Assembly: GCF_025840185.1 (NCBI RefSeq) | Contig: NZ_JAMPJU010000008.1 | Coordinates: forward strand, 1 to 64,000 | DNA from: Brenneria izbisi | GTDB lineage: Bacteria > Pseudomonadota > Gammaproteobacteria > Enterobacterales > Enterobacteriaceae | Direction: 5' to 3' | Length of the DNA: 64,000 nucleotides | In this document: positions 16,373-26,225 of the stretch, piece after piece | Layout of the letters: each line of letters starts with the position of its first letter | How positions within the stretch are numbered: position 1 is the stretch's first letter | The notes under the pieces: model-generated | Seen by the model: the letters and a program-made list of their open reading frames with translations, nothing else | Told to the model about the DNA's origin: nothing | Databases searched by the model: none | Position numbers and translations under genes: made by a program

Positions 16373-16395
16373 GTTCCCGGCCACTGGCCGGGAAC
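16373..16395 (+). terminator. Hairpin after alaC
   Basis: GTTCCCGGCC (16373-16382) pairs perfectly with GGCCGGGAAC (16386-16395) around a 3-base loop. It follows the alaC stop by 11 bases. No clear T-run, so its strength is uncertain. Confidence 0.6.
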
Positions 16396-16511
16396 GTGTT
16401 CTGCTGGCGAGATCTTCTTTATTCCCGCGATATTCCCGCGATCGATAAGTGACAGTCGCCGAACATTTGTTAGAATGCCTGCCGTTAATCTCAATCAGGA
16501 TGAGGCGTGTC

Positions 16512-16919
16512 ATGTCATTATCTCTTATCAAATTTTCTGTTTTCACCCTTTTTTTTATCGGTCTGGCTGGTTGCCAGCAGACGGGGATGTCTGTCAATAA
16601 AGGAAATGGTGCCGATAAAACTGGGACGGTATCTGTTAACGATCAACTTAATCAACTGTCGTCTCTGGTGGCGGCCACTCGGTATCTGAAATCGCAATGC
16701 AACCGCAGCGACCTTCCCGATGAGTCGACGATCAATAATGTCGCGCTGGACGTGGCGAAGCAGAGAGGATGGGATATTTCAAACTATCAGGCTTTACCGC
16801 AACGCAGTGAAAGCCTGTATCAGGGATTGTTGAAGGACAGCACCCCGCAGGAAGCACAGTGCTCAGAGTTTAACCGAACACTGGCGCCTTTCATTGATGC
16901 GTTACGCCGTCAGCGTTAA
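16512..16919 (+). CDS. outS: Type II secretion pilotin OutS/PulS-type lipoprotein
   Basis: A 135-residue lipoprotein. The signal peptide ends in the lipobox LAGC with lipidated C21. The mature part is small and helical, with two further cysteines (C63, C117) positioned for the disulphide known in OutS/PulS pilotins. Pilotins bind the C-terminal S-domain of the secretin (OutD) and carry it to the outer membrane. An AGGATGAGGCG stretch precedes the ATG at 16512. It lies 0.6 kb before pehX and 3.5 kb before outC, as expected of a pilotin near its out operon, though no outB gene is present between. Assignment rests on architecture and context. Confidence 0.75.
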   Translation: MSLSLIKFSVFTLFFIGLAGCQQTGMSVNKGNGADKTGTVSVNDQLNQLSSLVAATRYLKSQCNRSDLPDESTINNVALDVAKQRGWDISNYQALPQRSESLYQGLLKDSTPQEAQCSEFNRTLAPFIDALRRQR

Positions 16920-16930
16920 GCATCAGCACA

Positions 16931-17077
16931 TCATCCGGCGGAATTGGCGTTGTCATTAAATTTTCCGTCGGGCCAGTCTTGCAACGCATCCAGAACCAAC
17001 ATTTTCCCCTCTGCGCTGACACGTAGCGGCTGATATGTGACCGAAACTTCATTTTGATGAAAATTCATTAAATTCAT
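16931..17077 (-). CDS. Possible 48-residue small gene or remnant
   Basis: An open frame from ATG at 17077 to a stop at 16931 encodes MNLMNFHQNEVSVTYQPLRV, then SAEGKMLVLDALQDWPDGKF. The alternating hydrophobic/polar pattern is protein-like, and GC rises in this stretch relative to the AT-rich bases to its right. There is no convincing ribosome-binding site. It could be the C-terminus of a lost gene (for example an out-cluster accessory gene) or a small gene. I do not recognise it. Confidence 0.3.
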   Translation of the reverse strand: MNLMNFHQNEVSVTYQPLRVSAEGKMLVLDALQDWPDGKFNDNANSAG

Positions 17078-17134
17078 AATAATTGCAAATGAAACTTTGA
17101 CACGGCTCGCAAAAAAATAACAGGGATGTGATTT

Positions 17135-17153
17135 AATGAAATAATGTTTTATT
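17135..17153 (+). promoter_or_regulatory. KdgR-like box upstream of pehX
   Basis: AATGAAATAATGTTTTATT resembles the KdgR operator pattern (AATGAAA, six bases, TTTCATT-like half) with a mismatch in the right half. KdgR represses pectinase and out genes in Dickeya and Pectobacterium until pectin breakdown products appear. It lies about 390 bases before pehX, in a very AT-rich gap where chance matches are not rare. Confidence 0.35.
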
Positions 17154-17441
17154 ATTAATGGGTTTGTATTTCTTTTTTGATTATTTATTTAACAAAAGAG
17201 ACGGGTGAAAGGTGGGTGTTTGTTACCAGTCTAAAAGTAATATTGGTAATTATATGGTGAAATATTTATATTTCTTCTCTCTTTAAATATTTTTATTAAA
17301 TTGGTTTTATTTTTTTAACTGGCGATCCTTTACAAAAAAGAGGTATAAAAAACATATAATTAACTATCAGGCGTTTTAATTTGTTTGCTAATGATAAAAT
17401 ATTATGAAGTGTTTGATGAAATATACTGTGCGTAAAAATAG

Positions 17442-17505
17442 CCCCTGTTATTGGATAGGAGATTCAATGGCAGGGGATAAATCATTTTTTAACCGTTACG
17501 TGTAA
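17442..17505 (+). promoter_or_regulatory. pehX leader: 12-bp hairpin over an SD-led 12-codon ORF
   Basis: CCCCTGTTATTG (17442-17453) pairs along its full length with CAATGGCAGGGG (17465-17476) if two G-U pairs are allowed. The loop and right arm hold AGGAG (17457-17461) and an ATG at 17467 that opens MAGDKSFFNRYV and a stop at 17503-17505, 21 bases before the pehX ATG. The hairpin would expose the AGGAG in its loop but bury the leader start codon. This could be a translated leader controlling pehX, or a coincidence in a short ORF. Confidence 0.4.
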
Positions 17506-17526
17506 AACAATATAGGAAATGATGAT

Positions 17527-19503
17527 ATGGTTTATTTTTTATCCCGCGCCAGAATGACACTGAGCGTCACTCTGGTATTAAGTGGTTTATTGGCAGGCAG
17601 TGGAGATGTTTATGCCGCCATTGACGTCACGACAGGCCTGGCGCCCGCGCCGCGGAATGTGAAAGTTCCCGCGCTTGCCTATGATGATTCAAGCGTTGTC
17701 CTGGTCTGGGAGAAGCCGGTCCAGGCACCTTCCGCCATTAAGGATTACCATGTCTATATGAATGGAAAACTGTTGGGGGGAACCCTTGATAACCAGAATA
17801 TCCATTCACCGGCCAAGCCTTATATTGATAATTTTTATCGTGTTATCGATACGACGGGTTGGCATACCCGTATCGGTTTCCAAAACTTCAAGGTAACGGG
17901 TCTGTCGCCGGATACGGAATATCGGTTCACCGTGCGTGCGGTTTATGCCGACGGTAACGAATCGGCGGACAGTGAAACAATCGTCCAGAAAACCACGCCG
18001 ACGCCGCAGACGCTGAACGTGACCAATTACGGCGCCAAAGGCGACGGAGTCACCAACGATACTCAGGCGATTCAGAAAGCCATTGATGACTGCACGATAG
18101 CGACTTATCCGCAAGGATGTAAGGTGGTGGTCACGGGCGGCGAGTTTAAGACCGGCGCGTTGTTCCTACACAGCGATATGACGTTTGAAGTGGCTGAAGG
18201 CGCGATACTGCGCGGTTCGCAAAGCGGCGATGATTATCCGCTGGCGCGCGGTTATTACCTCTATCCTTATAGCAATCCACCGTTGCCGAAACGTCCGCCG
18301 TCACTGATTAATGTTTTAGAAAGCAATGATAAAGGCAGTACCCACGCCGGCACGTTTAAAAATATCCGTATCGTGGGTAAAGGCACTATTGATGGTAATG
18401 GCTGGAAGCGCGGCCTCAAGGCGGGCGGCGCGGCGACCATTACGGATGAATTGGGGAAAACGCTGCCGCAATACCGGGCAAGTAAAGCTGGCAAGGTGTC
18501 CGATGATGGGATTCTGGCGAAAGATCAAACTGAAAAAGCGGTAGCGCAAGGGATGTCGCGTAATGAGGCTTACAAGAATCGTCGCTCCAGTCTGATGACG
18601 CTGCGTGGCGTCCGCAATCTGTATCTGGAAGGGCTGACCATCCTCAATCCGGCTTATCATGGCGTGATGGTGCTGGAATCCGAAAATGTGGCGATGAATG
18701 CGTTGGTGCATACCACTTATGATGCGAATAACGCCGATGGTATCGAGTTCGGCAACAGTCAGAATGCGATGGTATTCAATAACTTTTTTGATACCGGCGA
18801 CGACAGTATCAATTTCGCCGCGGGTTATGGCGCGGAAGTGGCGGCAAAACAGCAGAAAACGCAAAGCGGCGCGTGGATTTTCAATAACTACTTCCGTAAA
18901 GGTCATGGCGCTGTCGTTACCGGTAGTCATACCGGGGCCTGGATTGAGAAAATCGTTGCCGAAGATAATGTCATGAATTTGACGGATGTCGGGTTGCGTA
19001 TGAAAAGTCGCCCGTATTATGGCGGAGGCGCACGTGACGTGGTCTTTCGCAACAACGCAATGCGTGGTATTGTCAAACAGCCGTTTGTATTTACCATCAA
19101 ATATAAAGCGGATGTGAACGATACCCAGCCTGCGGCTGAACCGGCTCAGTTCCGTGATGTGACGGTTTCTGACGTCACAGTTGATGGTACAGCGAAAGAA
19201 AACAGCATTCTGGTTGATGGAATGACAGTAGCTGAAATGTCGGCGGCGTATGGATTTTCTTTCAGTCGTGATGCCTATCACCAAGGCTTGAATTTTGAAA
19301 GAGTAAAATTCAAAAATACCCAAGCCACTGACATTACTTTCCTGCGAGACAGCGTGTTCAAAAATGTGATTTTTGAAAATGTTTCAGCGGCCTGGAAATT
19401 TGGGTATAGCAAAAATATCAAACTGGAAGATCGGGTTAATCGAGAGGCTTCCCTGACGACGACGGGGGATGAGGTCATCATCCGCGAAGCCGCGACGGAA
19501 TAA
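17527..19503 (+). CDS. pehX: Exo-poly-alpha-D-galacturonosidase PehX (GH28)
   Basis: A 658-residue secreted pectinase. A Sec signal peptide (about 1-30, ending VYAA) is followed by a fibronectin-III-like domain (about 38-155) and a GH28 right-handed beta-helix (from NVTNYGAKGDGVTNDTQAI at about 160). Catalytic residues are visible: D404 in NADGIEFGN, D425/D426 in DTGDDSINF and H460 in GHGAVVTGSH. It releases digalacturonate from the non-reducing end of polygalacturonate. Start ATG at 17527 follows AGGAAATG. It lies directly upstream of outC, and its folded product should be an Out substrate. A hairpin follows the stop. Confidence 0.92.
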   Translation: MVYFLSRARMTLSVTLVLSGLLAGSGDVYAAIDVTTGLAPAPRNVKVPALAYDDSSVVLVWEKPVQAPSAIKDYHVYMNGKLLGGTLDNQNIHSPAKPYIDNFYRVIDTTGWHTRIGFQNFKVTGLSPDTEYRFTVRAVYADGNESADSETIVQKTTPTPQTLNVTNYGAKGDGVTNDTQAIQKAIDDCTIATYPQGCKVVVTGGEFKTGALFLHSDMTFEVAEGAILRGSQSGDDYPLARGYYLYPYSNPPLPKRPPSLINVLESNDKGSTHAGTFKNIRIVGKGTIDGNGWKRGLKAGGAATITDELGKTLPQYRASKAGKVSDDGILAKDQTEKAVAQGMSRNEAYKNRRSSLMTLRGVRNLYLEGLTILNPAYHGVMVLESENVAMNALVHTTYDANNADGIEFGNSQNAMVFNNFFDTGDDSINFAAGYGAEVAAKQQKTQSGAWIFNNYFRKGHGAVVTGSHTGAWIEKIVAEDNVMNLTDVGLRMKSRPYYGGGARDVVFRNNAMRGIVKQPFVFTIKYKADVNDTQPAAEPAQFRDVTVSDVTVDGTAKENSILVDGMTVAEMSAAYGFSFSRDAYHQGLNFERVKFKNTQATDITFLRDSVFKNVIFENVSAAWKFGYSKNIKLEDRVNREASLTTTGDEVIIREAATE

Positions 19504-19511
19504 GGATTGAC

Positions 19512-19532
19512 GCCCACGCGAAAGGCGTGGGC
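19512..19532 (+). terminator. Hairpin between pehX and outC
   Basis: GCCCACGC (19512-19519) and GCGTGGGC (19525-19532) form a perfect 8-bp stem with loop GAAAG, followed by TATATTA. It is just 20 bases before the outC start, leaving little space for an independent promoter; it may be a leaky terminator or an mRNA 3' end stabiliser for pehX. Confidence 0.6.
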
Positions 19533-19552
19533 TATATTATGGACGATATGCA

Positions 19553-20416
19553 ATGCCACAATCTCAATCATGGTCCTTTAAAGCGTTTTCATTAAATACG
19601 CTGCGGGTAAAATTCCAATCCTTACCATTACCTCTGATTCGACGTGTTCTTCTGGGGTGCGTTTGGCTGCTGATTTGCCAGCAACTGGCGGTCATCACCT
19701 GGCGAGTGCTACAGCCTGAAGATCCTCGTTCCGTCAATATCTCCGTCAAGCCGACTCAGGCTAAAGTAAAACCGGTTATATCGAGTGAGTTTACATTGTT
19801 CGGTCGCTCGCCTGACGTCATTACCCCGACGGCGCCAGGCGCGCTAAGCGGGGATATCCCGCTTTCCACATTAGGCATCAGTCTTACCGGTATTTTGGCG
19901 AGTGAGGATGATGGTCGATCCATTGCCATTATCGCCAAAGATAGTCAGCAATACAGCCGTGGCGAAGGGGACGCGGTGCCGGGCTACGAAGCCAAAATTG
20001 TGACTATCTTTGCCGATCGAGTGGTATTGCAATATCAAGGGCGTTATGAAGCGCTGCATTTATATCGAAATGATGCCGAAGGCGATAACACCGGCGCGTT
20101 GAGCCAGTCTCAAGCGCAGGAAAAGACACCGCAACAACCGCTAAGCACCCTGGATTACTTCACCTTTTCTCCCGTTATGGAAGAGGAGGTTTTGAAGGGA
20201 TATCTGCTTAATCCCGGTAAACAGCCGGATTTATTTTATCGTGCGGGCTTACAGGATAACGATCTGGTGGTGGCGTTAAACGGCATCAATTTGCAGGATG
20301 TCGAGCAAGCGCAACAAGCAGTAACGCAGTTGCCTGGCATGAGCGAAATCAATTTGACTGTGGAGCGCGACGGTCAACAACAGGATATTTATTTGCTACT
20401 GGATGGAGACGACTAA
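19553..20416 (+). CDS. outC: T2SS inner-membrane protein OutC (GspC)
   Basis: A 287-residue GspC. A short cytoplasmic N-terminus, one membrane helix (31-50), a proline-rich linker, the periplasmic HR domain (about 75-170: EFTLFGRSP, SLTGILASED) and a C-terminal PDZ domain (about 195-287: GYLLNPGKQPDLFYRAGLQDNDLVVALNGINLQ) are all present. OutC links the inner-membrane platform with the secretin and helps choose substrates. First gene of the outC-M run; the stop overlaps the outD start by 14 bases. Confidence 0.93.
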   Translation: MPQSQSWSFKAFSLNTLRVKFQSLPLPLIRRVLLGCVWLLICQQLAVITWRVLQPEDPRSVNISVKPTQAKVKPVISSEFTLFGRSPDVITPTAPGALSGDIPLSTLGISLTGILASEDDGRSIAIIAKDSQQYSRGEGDAVPGYEAKIVTIFADRVVLQYQGRYEALHLYRNDAEGDNTGALSQSQAQEKTPQQPLSTLDYFTFSPVMEEEVLKGYLLNPGKQPDLFYRAGLQDNDLVVALNGINLQDVEQAQQAVTQLPGMSEINLTVERDGQQQDIYLLLDGDD

Positions 20417-22430
20417 TTTGTTTAGTAAAGGACAACCGTTTTCTAAGCGAAAATGGTTTAGCAGCACACGACGGAAAGGATTGTGCCTGTTGGGAAGCAG
20501 CATGCTTCTGGTGATTTCTTCACTGGCATGGAGCGCTGAGTTTTCCGCCAGTTTTAAAGGCACGGATATTCAGGAATTCATCAATACCGTCAGTAAAAAT
20601 CTGAATAAAACCGTAATCATCGATCCTTCCGTCAGAGGCAATATTACCGTGCGCAGTTATGACGTGATGAATGAAGAACAGTATTACCAGTTCTTTCTCA
20701 GCGTGTTGGATGTGTATGGCTTCACCGTGGTGCCGATGGATAATAACGTATTGAAAGTTATCTCATCAAAAGAGGCGAAATCCACCTCGATGCCACTGGC
20801 CAGTGATGACGAACCCGGCATTGGCGATGAAGTGGTGACGCGCGTGGTGCCGGTCAATAACGTTGCGGCGCGTGATTTGGCGCCGTTGCTGCGCCAGTTG
20901 AATGACAATGCCGGCGCCGGGAGCGTGGTGCATTACGAGCCGTCCAACGTGCTGCTGATGACCGGGCGCGCCGCCGTCATCAAACGACTGATGGCGATTG
21001 TTGAGCGGGTGGATAAAACCGGCGATCGCAATGTCACCACGGTTCCGCTTTCCTACGCTTCCTCGCTGGAAGTGGTGAAGTTGGTGAACGAGTTGAATAA
21101 AACCGACGAGAAAACGGCGTTGCCGGGCATGATGACCGCCAATGTCGTCGCCGATGAGCGAACCAACTCCGTGCTGGTTCGCGGCGAGCCGAATTCCCGT
21201 CAGCGGGTGATCGATATGATCAAACAACTCGATCGGCAGCAGGCAGTCCAGGGCAACACTAAAGTTATCTATCTTAAATACGCCAAAGCCACCGATTTGG
21301 TCGAAGTGCTGACGGGCGTGGGCGATAGCATCAAAACCGAACAACAGAACGCGTTACCGGCGCTACGCAAAGAAATATCCATTAAAGCGCATGAACAGAC
21401 GAACTCATTGATTGTAAATGCCGCGCCGGATGTGATGCGCGATCTGGAACAAGTGATCGCGCAATTGGATATTCGCCGGCCTCAGGTGTTGGTGGAAGCG
21501 GTTATTGCGGAGGTACAAGACGCCGACGGCATGAATCTGGGTATTCAATGGTCCAATAAAAATGCCGGGATGACACAATTCACCAACACCGGCCTGCCGA
21601 TTTCCACGATGGTCGCGGGCGCGGATCAGTACAAAAGAGACGGCACGCTCACGACCTCCGCCACGAGTGCGCTCAACAGCTTTAACGGTATTGCCGCCGG
21701 CTTCTACCAGGGCAACTGGTCAATGCTGCTCACCGCGCTGTCGAGCAACAGCAAGAACGATATTCTGGCGACGCCGAGCATCGTGACGCTGGACAATATG
21801 GAAGCTACTTTCAATGTCGGGCAGGAAGTGCCGGTTTTGGCGGGTTCCCAGACGACCTCCGGCGACAATATCTTCAATACGGTGGAACGTAAAACCGTCG
21901 GCATCAAGCTGAAGGTGAAGCCACAAATTAATGAAGGCGATTCCGTATTGCTGGAGATTGAACAGGAAGTCTCCAGCGTGGCCGACTCCGCATCCAGTAG
22001 CAGTGCGGAGCTTGGCGCCACGTTTAACACGCGCACCGTCAACAATGCCGTTCTGGTGAGCAGCGGTGAAACGGTGGTCGTCGGCGGCTTGTTGGATAAA
22101 AGTACGCGGGAAAGCATGGATAAAGTCCCGGTATTGGGCGACATTCCGCTGTTGGGATACCTATTCCGCTCCAATAGCCGACAGGTTTCAAAACGTAATC
22201 TGATGTTGTTTATTCGTCCTTCTATTATTCGCGATCGCAATCAGTATCAGAGCGCTTCTTCGGAAAAATACCATTCGTTTAGCGAGGAGCAGGAGCGGCA
22301 GCGGGATGTCAAGCGCGGCGAAGGCTTATTGAGCAACGACCTCCTGAATCTACCGCCGACCGGCAACGCCTACACGTTCCGCCAGGTGCAATCCTCCATC
22401 GTGGCGTTTTATCCCGCGGAGGGGCGATGA
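20403..22430 (+). CDS. outD: T2SS outer-membrane secretin OutD (GspD)
   Basis: A 675-residue secretin. Signal peptide (about 1-44, ending LAWSAEF), N0 domain ([20 protein letters not shown]), N1-N3 repeats with the usual RSVxVRG-type motifs ([35 protein letters not shown]), then the secretin core ([43 protein letters not shown]). A C-terminal tail of about 60 residues should contain the S-domain bound by pilotin OutS. It forms the 15-mer outer-membrane channel. Start METTNLF at 20403 overlaps outC; a TTG at 20418 is a less likely alternative. Confidence 0.95.
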   Translation: METTNLFSKGQPFSKRKWFSSTRRKGLCLLGSSMLLVISSLAWSAEFSASFKGTDIQEFINTVSKNLNKTVIIDPSVRGNITVRSYDVMNEEQYYQFFLSVLDVYGFTVVPMDNNVLKVISSKEAKSTSMPLASDDEPGIGDEVVTRVVPVNNVAARDLAPLLRQLNDNAGAGSVVHYEPSNVLLMTGRAAVIKRLMAIVERVDKTGDRNVTTVPLSYASSLEVVKLVNELNKTDEKTALPGMMTANVVADERTNSVLVRGEPNSRQRVIDMIKQLDRQQAVQGNTKVIYLKYAKATDLVEVLTGVGDSIKTEQQNALPALRKEISIKAHEQTNSLIVNAAPDVMRDLEQVIAQLDIRRPQVLVEAVIAEVQDADGMNLGIQWSNKNAGMTQFTNTGLPISTMVAGADQYKRDGTLTTSATSALNSFNGIAAGFYQGNWSMLLTALSSNSKNDILATPSIVTLDNMEATFNVGQEVPVLAGSQTTSGDNIFNTVERKTVGIKLKVKPQINEGDSVLLEIEQEVSSVADSASSSSAELGATFNTRTVNNAVLVSSGETVVVGGLLDKSTRESMDKVPVLGDIPLLGYLFRSNSRQVSKRNLMLFIRPSIIRDRNQYQSASSEKYHSFSEEQERQRDVKRGEGLLSNDLLNLPPTGNAYTFRQVQSSIVAFYPAEGR

Positions 22431-23923
22431 GCGACATTTCTCCGCGCATGATTGAATTACGTCCGGTATTGCCTTTTGCCTATGCCAAAGGACAACAGAT
22501 TCTGTTGTTGCAAGGCGAGGGAGACGGCAATCAACAGGCGATCTGTGTGGCGCGGACGCCAGCCTTCGCGCTGCTGGAAGCGCGCCGCGTGGCGGGTTAT
22601 CCGCTCAAGATCCAACGTGTGACGGAAGCGGAATTCGAGCGGCAACTGGTTGTCAGCTATCAGCGTGATTCCGAGGAGGCGCGGCGTCTGATGGAAGACA
22701 TCGGTAATGAAATGGATTTCTATACGCTGGCTGAAGAGTTGCCGGACAGCGACGATCTGCTGGATACCGACGATGACGCGCCGATTATCCGCTTGATCAA
22801 TGCCATGCTCACCGAAGCCATTAAAAACAAGGCGTCGGATATTCACATTGAAACCTATGAGCGTTATCTGCAAATTCGTTTCCGCGTGGACGGCGTGCTG
22901 CGCGAAATTCTGCGACCGCAACGTAAGCTGGCGTCGCTTCTGGTATCGCGTATCAAGGTGATGGCGAAGCTGGATATTGCTGAAAAGCGCATACCGCAAG
23001 ATGGCCGCATGGCGCTGCGTATCGGCGGTCGGGCGATTGACGTGCGGGTATCGACGTTGCCTTCCAGTCATGGGGAGCGCGTAGTCTTGCGTTTGCTGGA
23101 TAAAAACAGCGTTCAGTTGGATCTGGCCACGCTGGGGATGTCGTCCGCCCATCGTCAGCAACTGGATACGCTGATCCACCGTCCGCACGGCATTATTCTG
23201 GTAACCGGGCCAACCGGATCGGGGAAAAGCACCACCCTCTATGCCGCGCTCAGTCGGCTGAATGCGGCGGAGCGCAATATCATGACGGTGGAAGATCCCA
23301 TCGAATATGAACTGGCGGGGATTGGGCAAACGCAGGTTAACGTCAAAGTGGACATGACCTTTGCCCGTGGCTTGCGGGCGATTTTGCGTCAGGACCCGGA
23401 TGTCGTGCTGGTGGGCGAGATTCGTGACGGTGAAACCGCGCAGATTGCGGTACAGGCTTCACTCACCGGCCACCTGGTGCTCTCCACGCTGCATACCAAC
23501 AGTGCGTTAGGGGCGCTGTCGCGCTTGCAGGACATGGGGGTGGAGCCTTTTCTGTTGTCGACATCGCTGCTGGGGGTGTTGGCGCAACGTCTGGTACGCA
23601 CGTTGTGCCCTGAGTGCAGCCAACCGCAGCAGGTTGATGCCGTTCATGCGGAACAAATGGGCGTGCCGCCGGACACAATGCTGCGTCATCCCGTCGGCTG
23701 TGCGCAATGTAACTTTACCGGCTATCGGGGCCGCATCGGGATTCATGAACTGGTACTGATTGATGATCGGGTACGGACGGCCATTCACCGCTGTGAGGGG
23801 GAAATGGCGATCGCGCAAATACTGGGGGCTGATAGAAAGACGATCCGACAAGACGGTCTGGAGAAAGTGCTGGCCGGGATCACGACCTGGGAAGAAGTGA
23901 TCCGCGTAACCAAAGAGGAGTGA
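22427..23923 (+). CDS. outE: T2SS assembly ATPase OutE (GspE)
   Basis: A 498-residue secretion ATPase. Walker [11 protein letters not shown] (261-270), Asp box TVEDPIEY (287-294), Walker B VVLVGE (326-331), His box [11 protein letters not shown] (348-358), and the zinc-binding tetracysteine C394/C397/C425/C428 are all intact. It powers pseudopilus assembly from the cytoplasm, docked on OutL. The ATGA overlap with outD couples translation. Confidence 0.96.
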   Translation: MSDISPRMIELRPVLPFAYAKGQQILLLQGEGDGNQQAICVARTPAFALLEARRVAGYPLKIQRVTEAEFERQLVVSYQRDSEEARRLMEDIGNEMDFYTLAEELPDSDDLLDTDDDAPIIRLINAMLTEAIKNKASDIHIETYERYLQIRFRVDGVLREILRPQRKLASLLVSRIKVMAKLDIAEKRIPQDGRMALRIGGRAIDVRVSTLPSSHGERVVLRLLDKNSVQLDLATLGMSSAHRQQLDTLIHRPHGIILVTGPTGSGKSTTLYAALSRLNAAERNIMTVEDPIEYELAGIGQTQVNVKVDMTFARGLRAILRQDPDVVLVGEIRDGETAQIAVQASLTGHLVLSTLHTNSALGALSRLQDMGVEPFLLSTSLLGVLAQRLVRTLCPECSQPQQVDAVHAEQMGVPPDTMLRHPVGCAQCNFTGYRGRIGIHELVLIDDRVRTAIHRCEGEMAIAQILGADRKTIRQDGLEKVLAGITTWEEVIRVTKEE

Positions 23924-23924
23924 T

Positions 23925-25151
23925 ATGGCGCAGTACCACTATCAGGCACTGGATGCTCAGGGGAAAAAATGTCGCGGCACGCAGGAGGCGGATTCAGCCA
24001 GACAAGCGCGTCAGTTGCTGCGTGAGCGTGGTCTGCTACCCGTGGCATTGAGCGAAAACCACAGTAGACAGCAAAAATCCGCTTCAACCGGTTTTTCTCT
24101 GCGGCGAAAACACCGTATCAGCGCGTCCGATTTGGCGCTACTCACCCGGCAACTGGCGACGCTGGTGGCGGCCTCCCTGCCGTTGGAAGAAGCGCTGGAT
24201 GCGGTCGCCAGGCAGAGCGAAAAACCGCATTTAAGCCAGTTGATGGCGGCGGTTCGCGGCAAAGTCATGGAAGGCCATTCGTTGGCGGATGCCATGAAAT
24301 GTTTTCCCGGCAGTTTTGAACGTCTGTATTGCGCGATGGTGGCAGCGGGGGAAACCTCCGGCCATCTCGATGCGGTGCTTAATCGGCTGGCGGACTATAC
24401 CGAGCAGCGTCAGCAGATGCGCAGCCGGATACAACAAGCCATGATTTATCCCTGCATGTTGACCGTGGTGGCGATTGCCGTTGTCAGCATTCTGCTGTCA
24501 GCCGTGGTTCCCAAAGTGGTCGAACAGTTTATCCATATGAAACAGACGCTGCCGTTGTCAACGCGGATATTGATGGGAATAAGCGATGCGGTGCGTATGG
24601 CGGGGCCTTGGATTGCTCTGGCGTTGCTGGCGGGCTTCATCGTGCTGAGGGGGCTGTTGCGTCAGGAAAAACGGCGCATTGTTTTTCATCGACGATTGCT
24701 GTTTTTGCCGCTGCTAGGGCGTATCGCCAGAGGCTTGAATACTGCGCGTTACGCCCGCACGCTGAGCATTCTGAACGCCAGCGCCGTGCCCTTGTTGCAG
24801 GCCATGCGCATCAGCGGCGACGTCATGACCAATGACTACGCCCGTCATCGGCTGGCGTTGGCGGCGGATGCGGTGCGGGAAGGCGTCAGTTTGCACAAAG
24901 CATTAGAGCAGACGGCGCTGTTTCCCCCCATGATGCGCCACATGATCGCCAGCGGCGAACGCAGCGGCGAACTGGACAGTATGCTGGAGCGGGCGGCGGA
25001 TAATCAGGATCGTGAATTCAACGCGCAGATGACGCTGGCGCTGGGACTGTTTGAACCTTTGCTGGTGGTGAGTATGGCGGCGATTGTGCTGTTTATCGTC
25101 CTCGCCATTCTACAGCCGATCCTGCAACTGAATACGTTAATGAGTTCGTAA
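23925..25151 (+). CDS. outF: T2SS inner-membrane platform protein OutF (GspF)
   Basis: A 408-residue GspF. The [34 protein letters not shown] start is diagnostic. Two homologous cytoplasmic helical domains (about 70-170, [19 protein letters not shown]; and 273-375, [20 protein letters not shown]) are each followed by membrane segments, with the last at 378-400. It is the central platform protein that interacts with OutE and OutL. It starts 1 base after the outE stop. Confidence 0.95.
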   Translation: MAQYHYQALDAQGKKCRGTQEADSARQARQLLRERGLLPVALSENHSRQQKSASTGFSLRRKHRISASDLALLTRQLATLVAASLPLEEALDAVARQSEKPHLSQLMAAVRGKVMEGHSLADAMKCFPGSFERLYCAMVAAGETSGHLDAVLNRLADYTEQRQQMRSRIQQAMIYPCMLTVVAIAVVSILLSAVVPKVVEQFIHMKQTLPLSTRILMGISDAVRMAGPWIALALLAGFIVLRGLLRQEKRRIVFHRRLLFLPLLGRIARGLNTARYARTLSILNASAVPLLQAMRISGDVMTNDYARHRLALAADAVREGVSLHKALEQTALFPPMMRHMIASGERSGELDSMLERAADNQDREFNAQMTLALGLFEPLLVVSMAAIVLFIVLAILQPILQLNTLMSS

Positions 25152-25174
25152 CATTTAAGTGAGGAAAAGTAAGG

Positions 25175-25600
25175 ATGCAACAACGTCAACGTGGTTTTAC
25201 CCTGTTGGAAATTATGGTGGTTATCGTCATTCTCGGCGTATTGGCGAGTCTGGTCGTGCCGAACCTGATGGGGAACAAGGAAAAGGCGGATCGGCAAAAA
25301 GCCATTAGCGATATTGTATCGCTGGAAAGTGCATTGGATATGTACAAACTCGACAACAATCGCTATCCGACAACAGAACAGGGATTGCCAGCGCTGGTGA
25401 AAAAACCAACGGTGCAACCGGAACCGCGCAATTACTCTCAGGATGGCTATATCCGGCGTCTGCCGCAGGATCCGTGGGGCGCGGAATATCAACTCATGAA
25501 CCCCGGCCAGCATAGCAAGCTGGATATCTTCTCATTCGGGCCGGATGGCATGCCGGACACGGAAGATGATATCGGCAACTGGAATCTCAACAGCAAATAA
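25175..25600 (+). CDS. outG: T2SS major pseudopilin OutG (GspG)
   Basis: A 141-residue major pseudopilin. RQRGFTLLEIMVVIVILGVLA (4-24) gives the prepilin peptidase site between G and F, with E at position +5. The C-terminus has the calcium-binding loop typical of GspG (PGQHSKLDIFSFGPDGMPDTEDDIGNW, from about 109). It polymerises into the pseudopilus that pushes substrates through OutD. Preceded by GAGGAAAAG. 23 bases after outF, the first non-overlapping junction apart from the outG-outH gap. Confidence 0.95.
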   Translation: MQQRQRGFTLLEIMVVIVILGVLASLVVPNLMGNKEKADRQKAISDIVSLESALDMYKLDNNRYPTTEQGLPALVKKPTVQPEPRNYSQDGYIRRLPQDPWGAEYQLMNPGQHSKLDIFSFGPDGMPDTEDDIGNWNLNSK

Positions 25601-25649
25601 GCGGGTTATTGCGCTCGTCATATCAACCGGAGCAGGGAAGTCAGGTGTC

Positions 25650-26225
25650 ATGACAACAACACGGTCAACGAGACGCTATCAGCGAGGGTTCACCTTGCTG
25701 GAAATGATGTTGGTCGTTTTGCTGGCGGGGGTGGCCGCCACCCTGGTGGTCATGGCGTTCCCAGCCGAGCGGCAGAATGACAGCGCCTGGCAGTTGGCCC
25801 GTTTCCAGACCCAACTGGCGTTTGCCGCGGAAACCAGTCAAATCAATGAGTTGATGTTGGGAGTACGGATATACCCTGACCGTTGGCAGTTTTATCAATT
25901 ACAACGGGAAACCTTATCTGGCGCCGGGGGCGATGCCAACGGGAAAGGCTATCAATGGCGCCCCTGGCGGCCTTACCGTGTTAATCCTTCCGCCGCCGTG
26001 CCGGATGCATTGCGTTTTGAACTGTTGCAATTAAATGGCAAAAAAGCGCAAAAAAGGCGTGAAAAAGATAACGATGAACCCGACATCCTGATCCTCCCCG
26101 GCGGAGAAATCACCCCTTTCAGACTGTTGCTGAACGCTGAGAACGACAAATCCCTGTCGAACTGGCTGGAGGTGGACGGCAACGGCATGATGCGAACGTC
26201 ATTCAAACAGGGAGAGATGCCATGA
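25650..26225 (+). CDS. outH: T2SS minor pseudopilin OutH (GspH)
   Basis: A 191-residue minor pseudopilin with the cleavage motif YQRGFTLLEMMLVVLLAGVA near 10-29. The frame is open into outG from 25545, but the real start is ATG at 25650 (MTTTRSTRRYQRG), which puts the usual short leader before the G/F cut site. The basic, lysine-rich stretch KKAQKRREKDNDEPD near 131-145 is a surface loop. Its stop overlaps outI by ATGA. Confidence 0.93.
   Translation: MTTTRSTRRYQRGFTLLEMMLVVLLAGVAATLVVMAFPAERQNDSAWQLARFQTQLAFAAETSQINELMLGVRIYPDRWQFYQLQRETLSGAGGDANGKGYQWRPWRPYRVNPSAAVPDALRFELLQLNGKKAQKRREKDNDEPDILILPGGEITPFRLLLNAENDKSLSNWLEVDGNGMMRTSFKQGEMP

Noticed and set aside
18316..19323. Minus-strand 335-codon frame inside pehX
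   Set aside because: Long, but histidine/isoleucine/arginine-rich shadow of GH28 coding sequence, no start site or motif.
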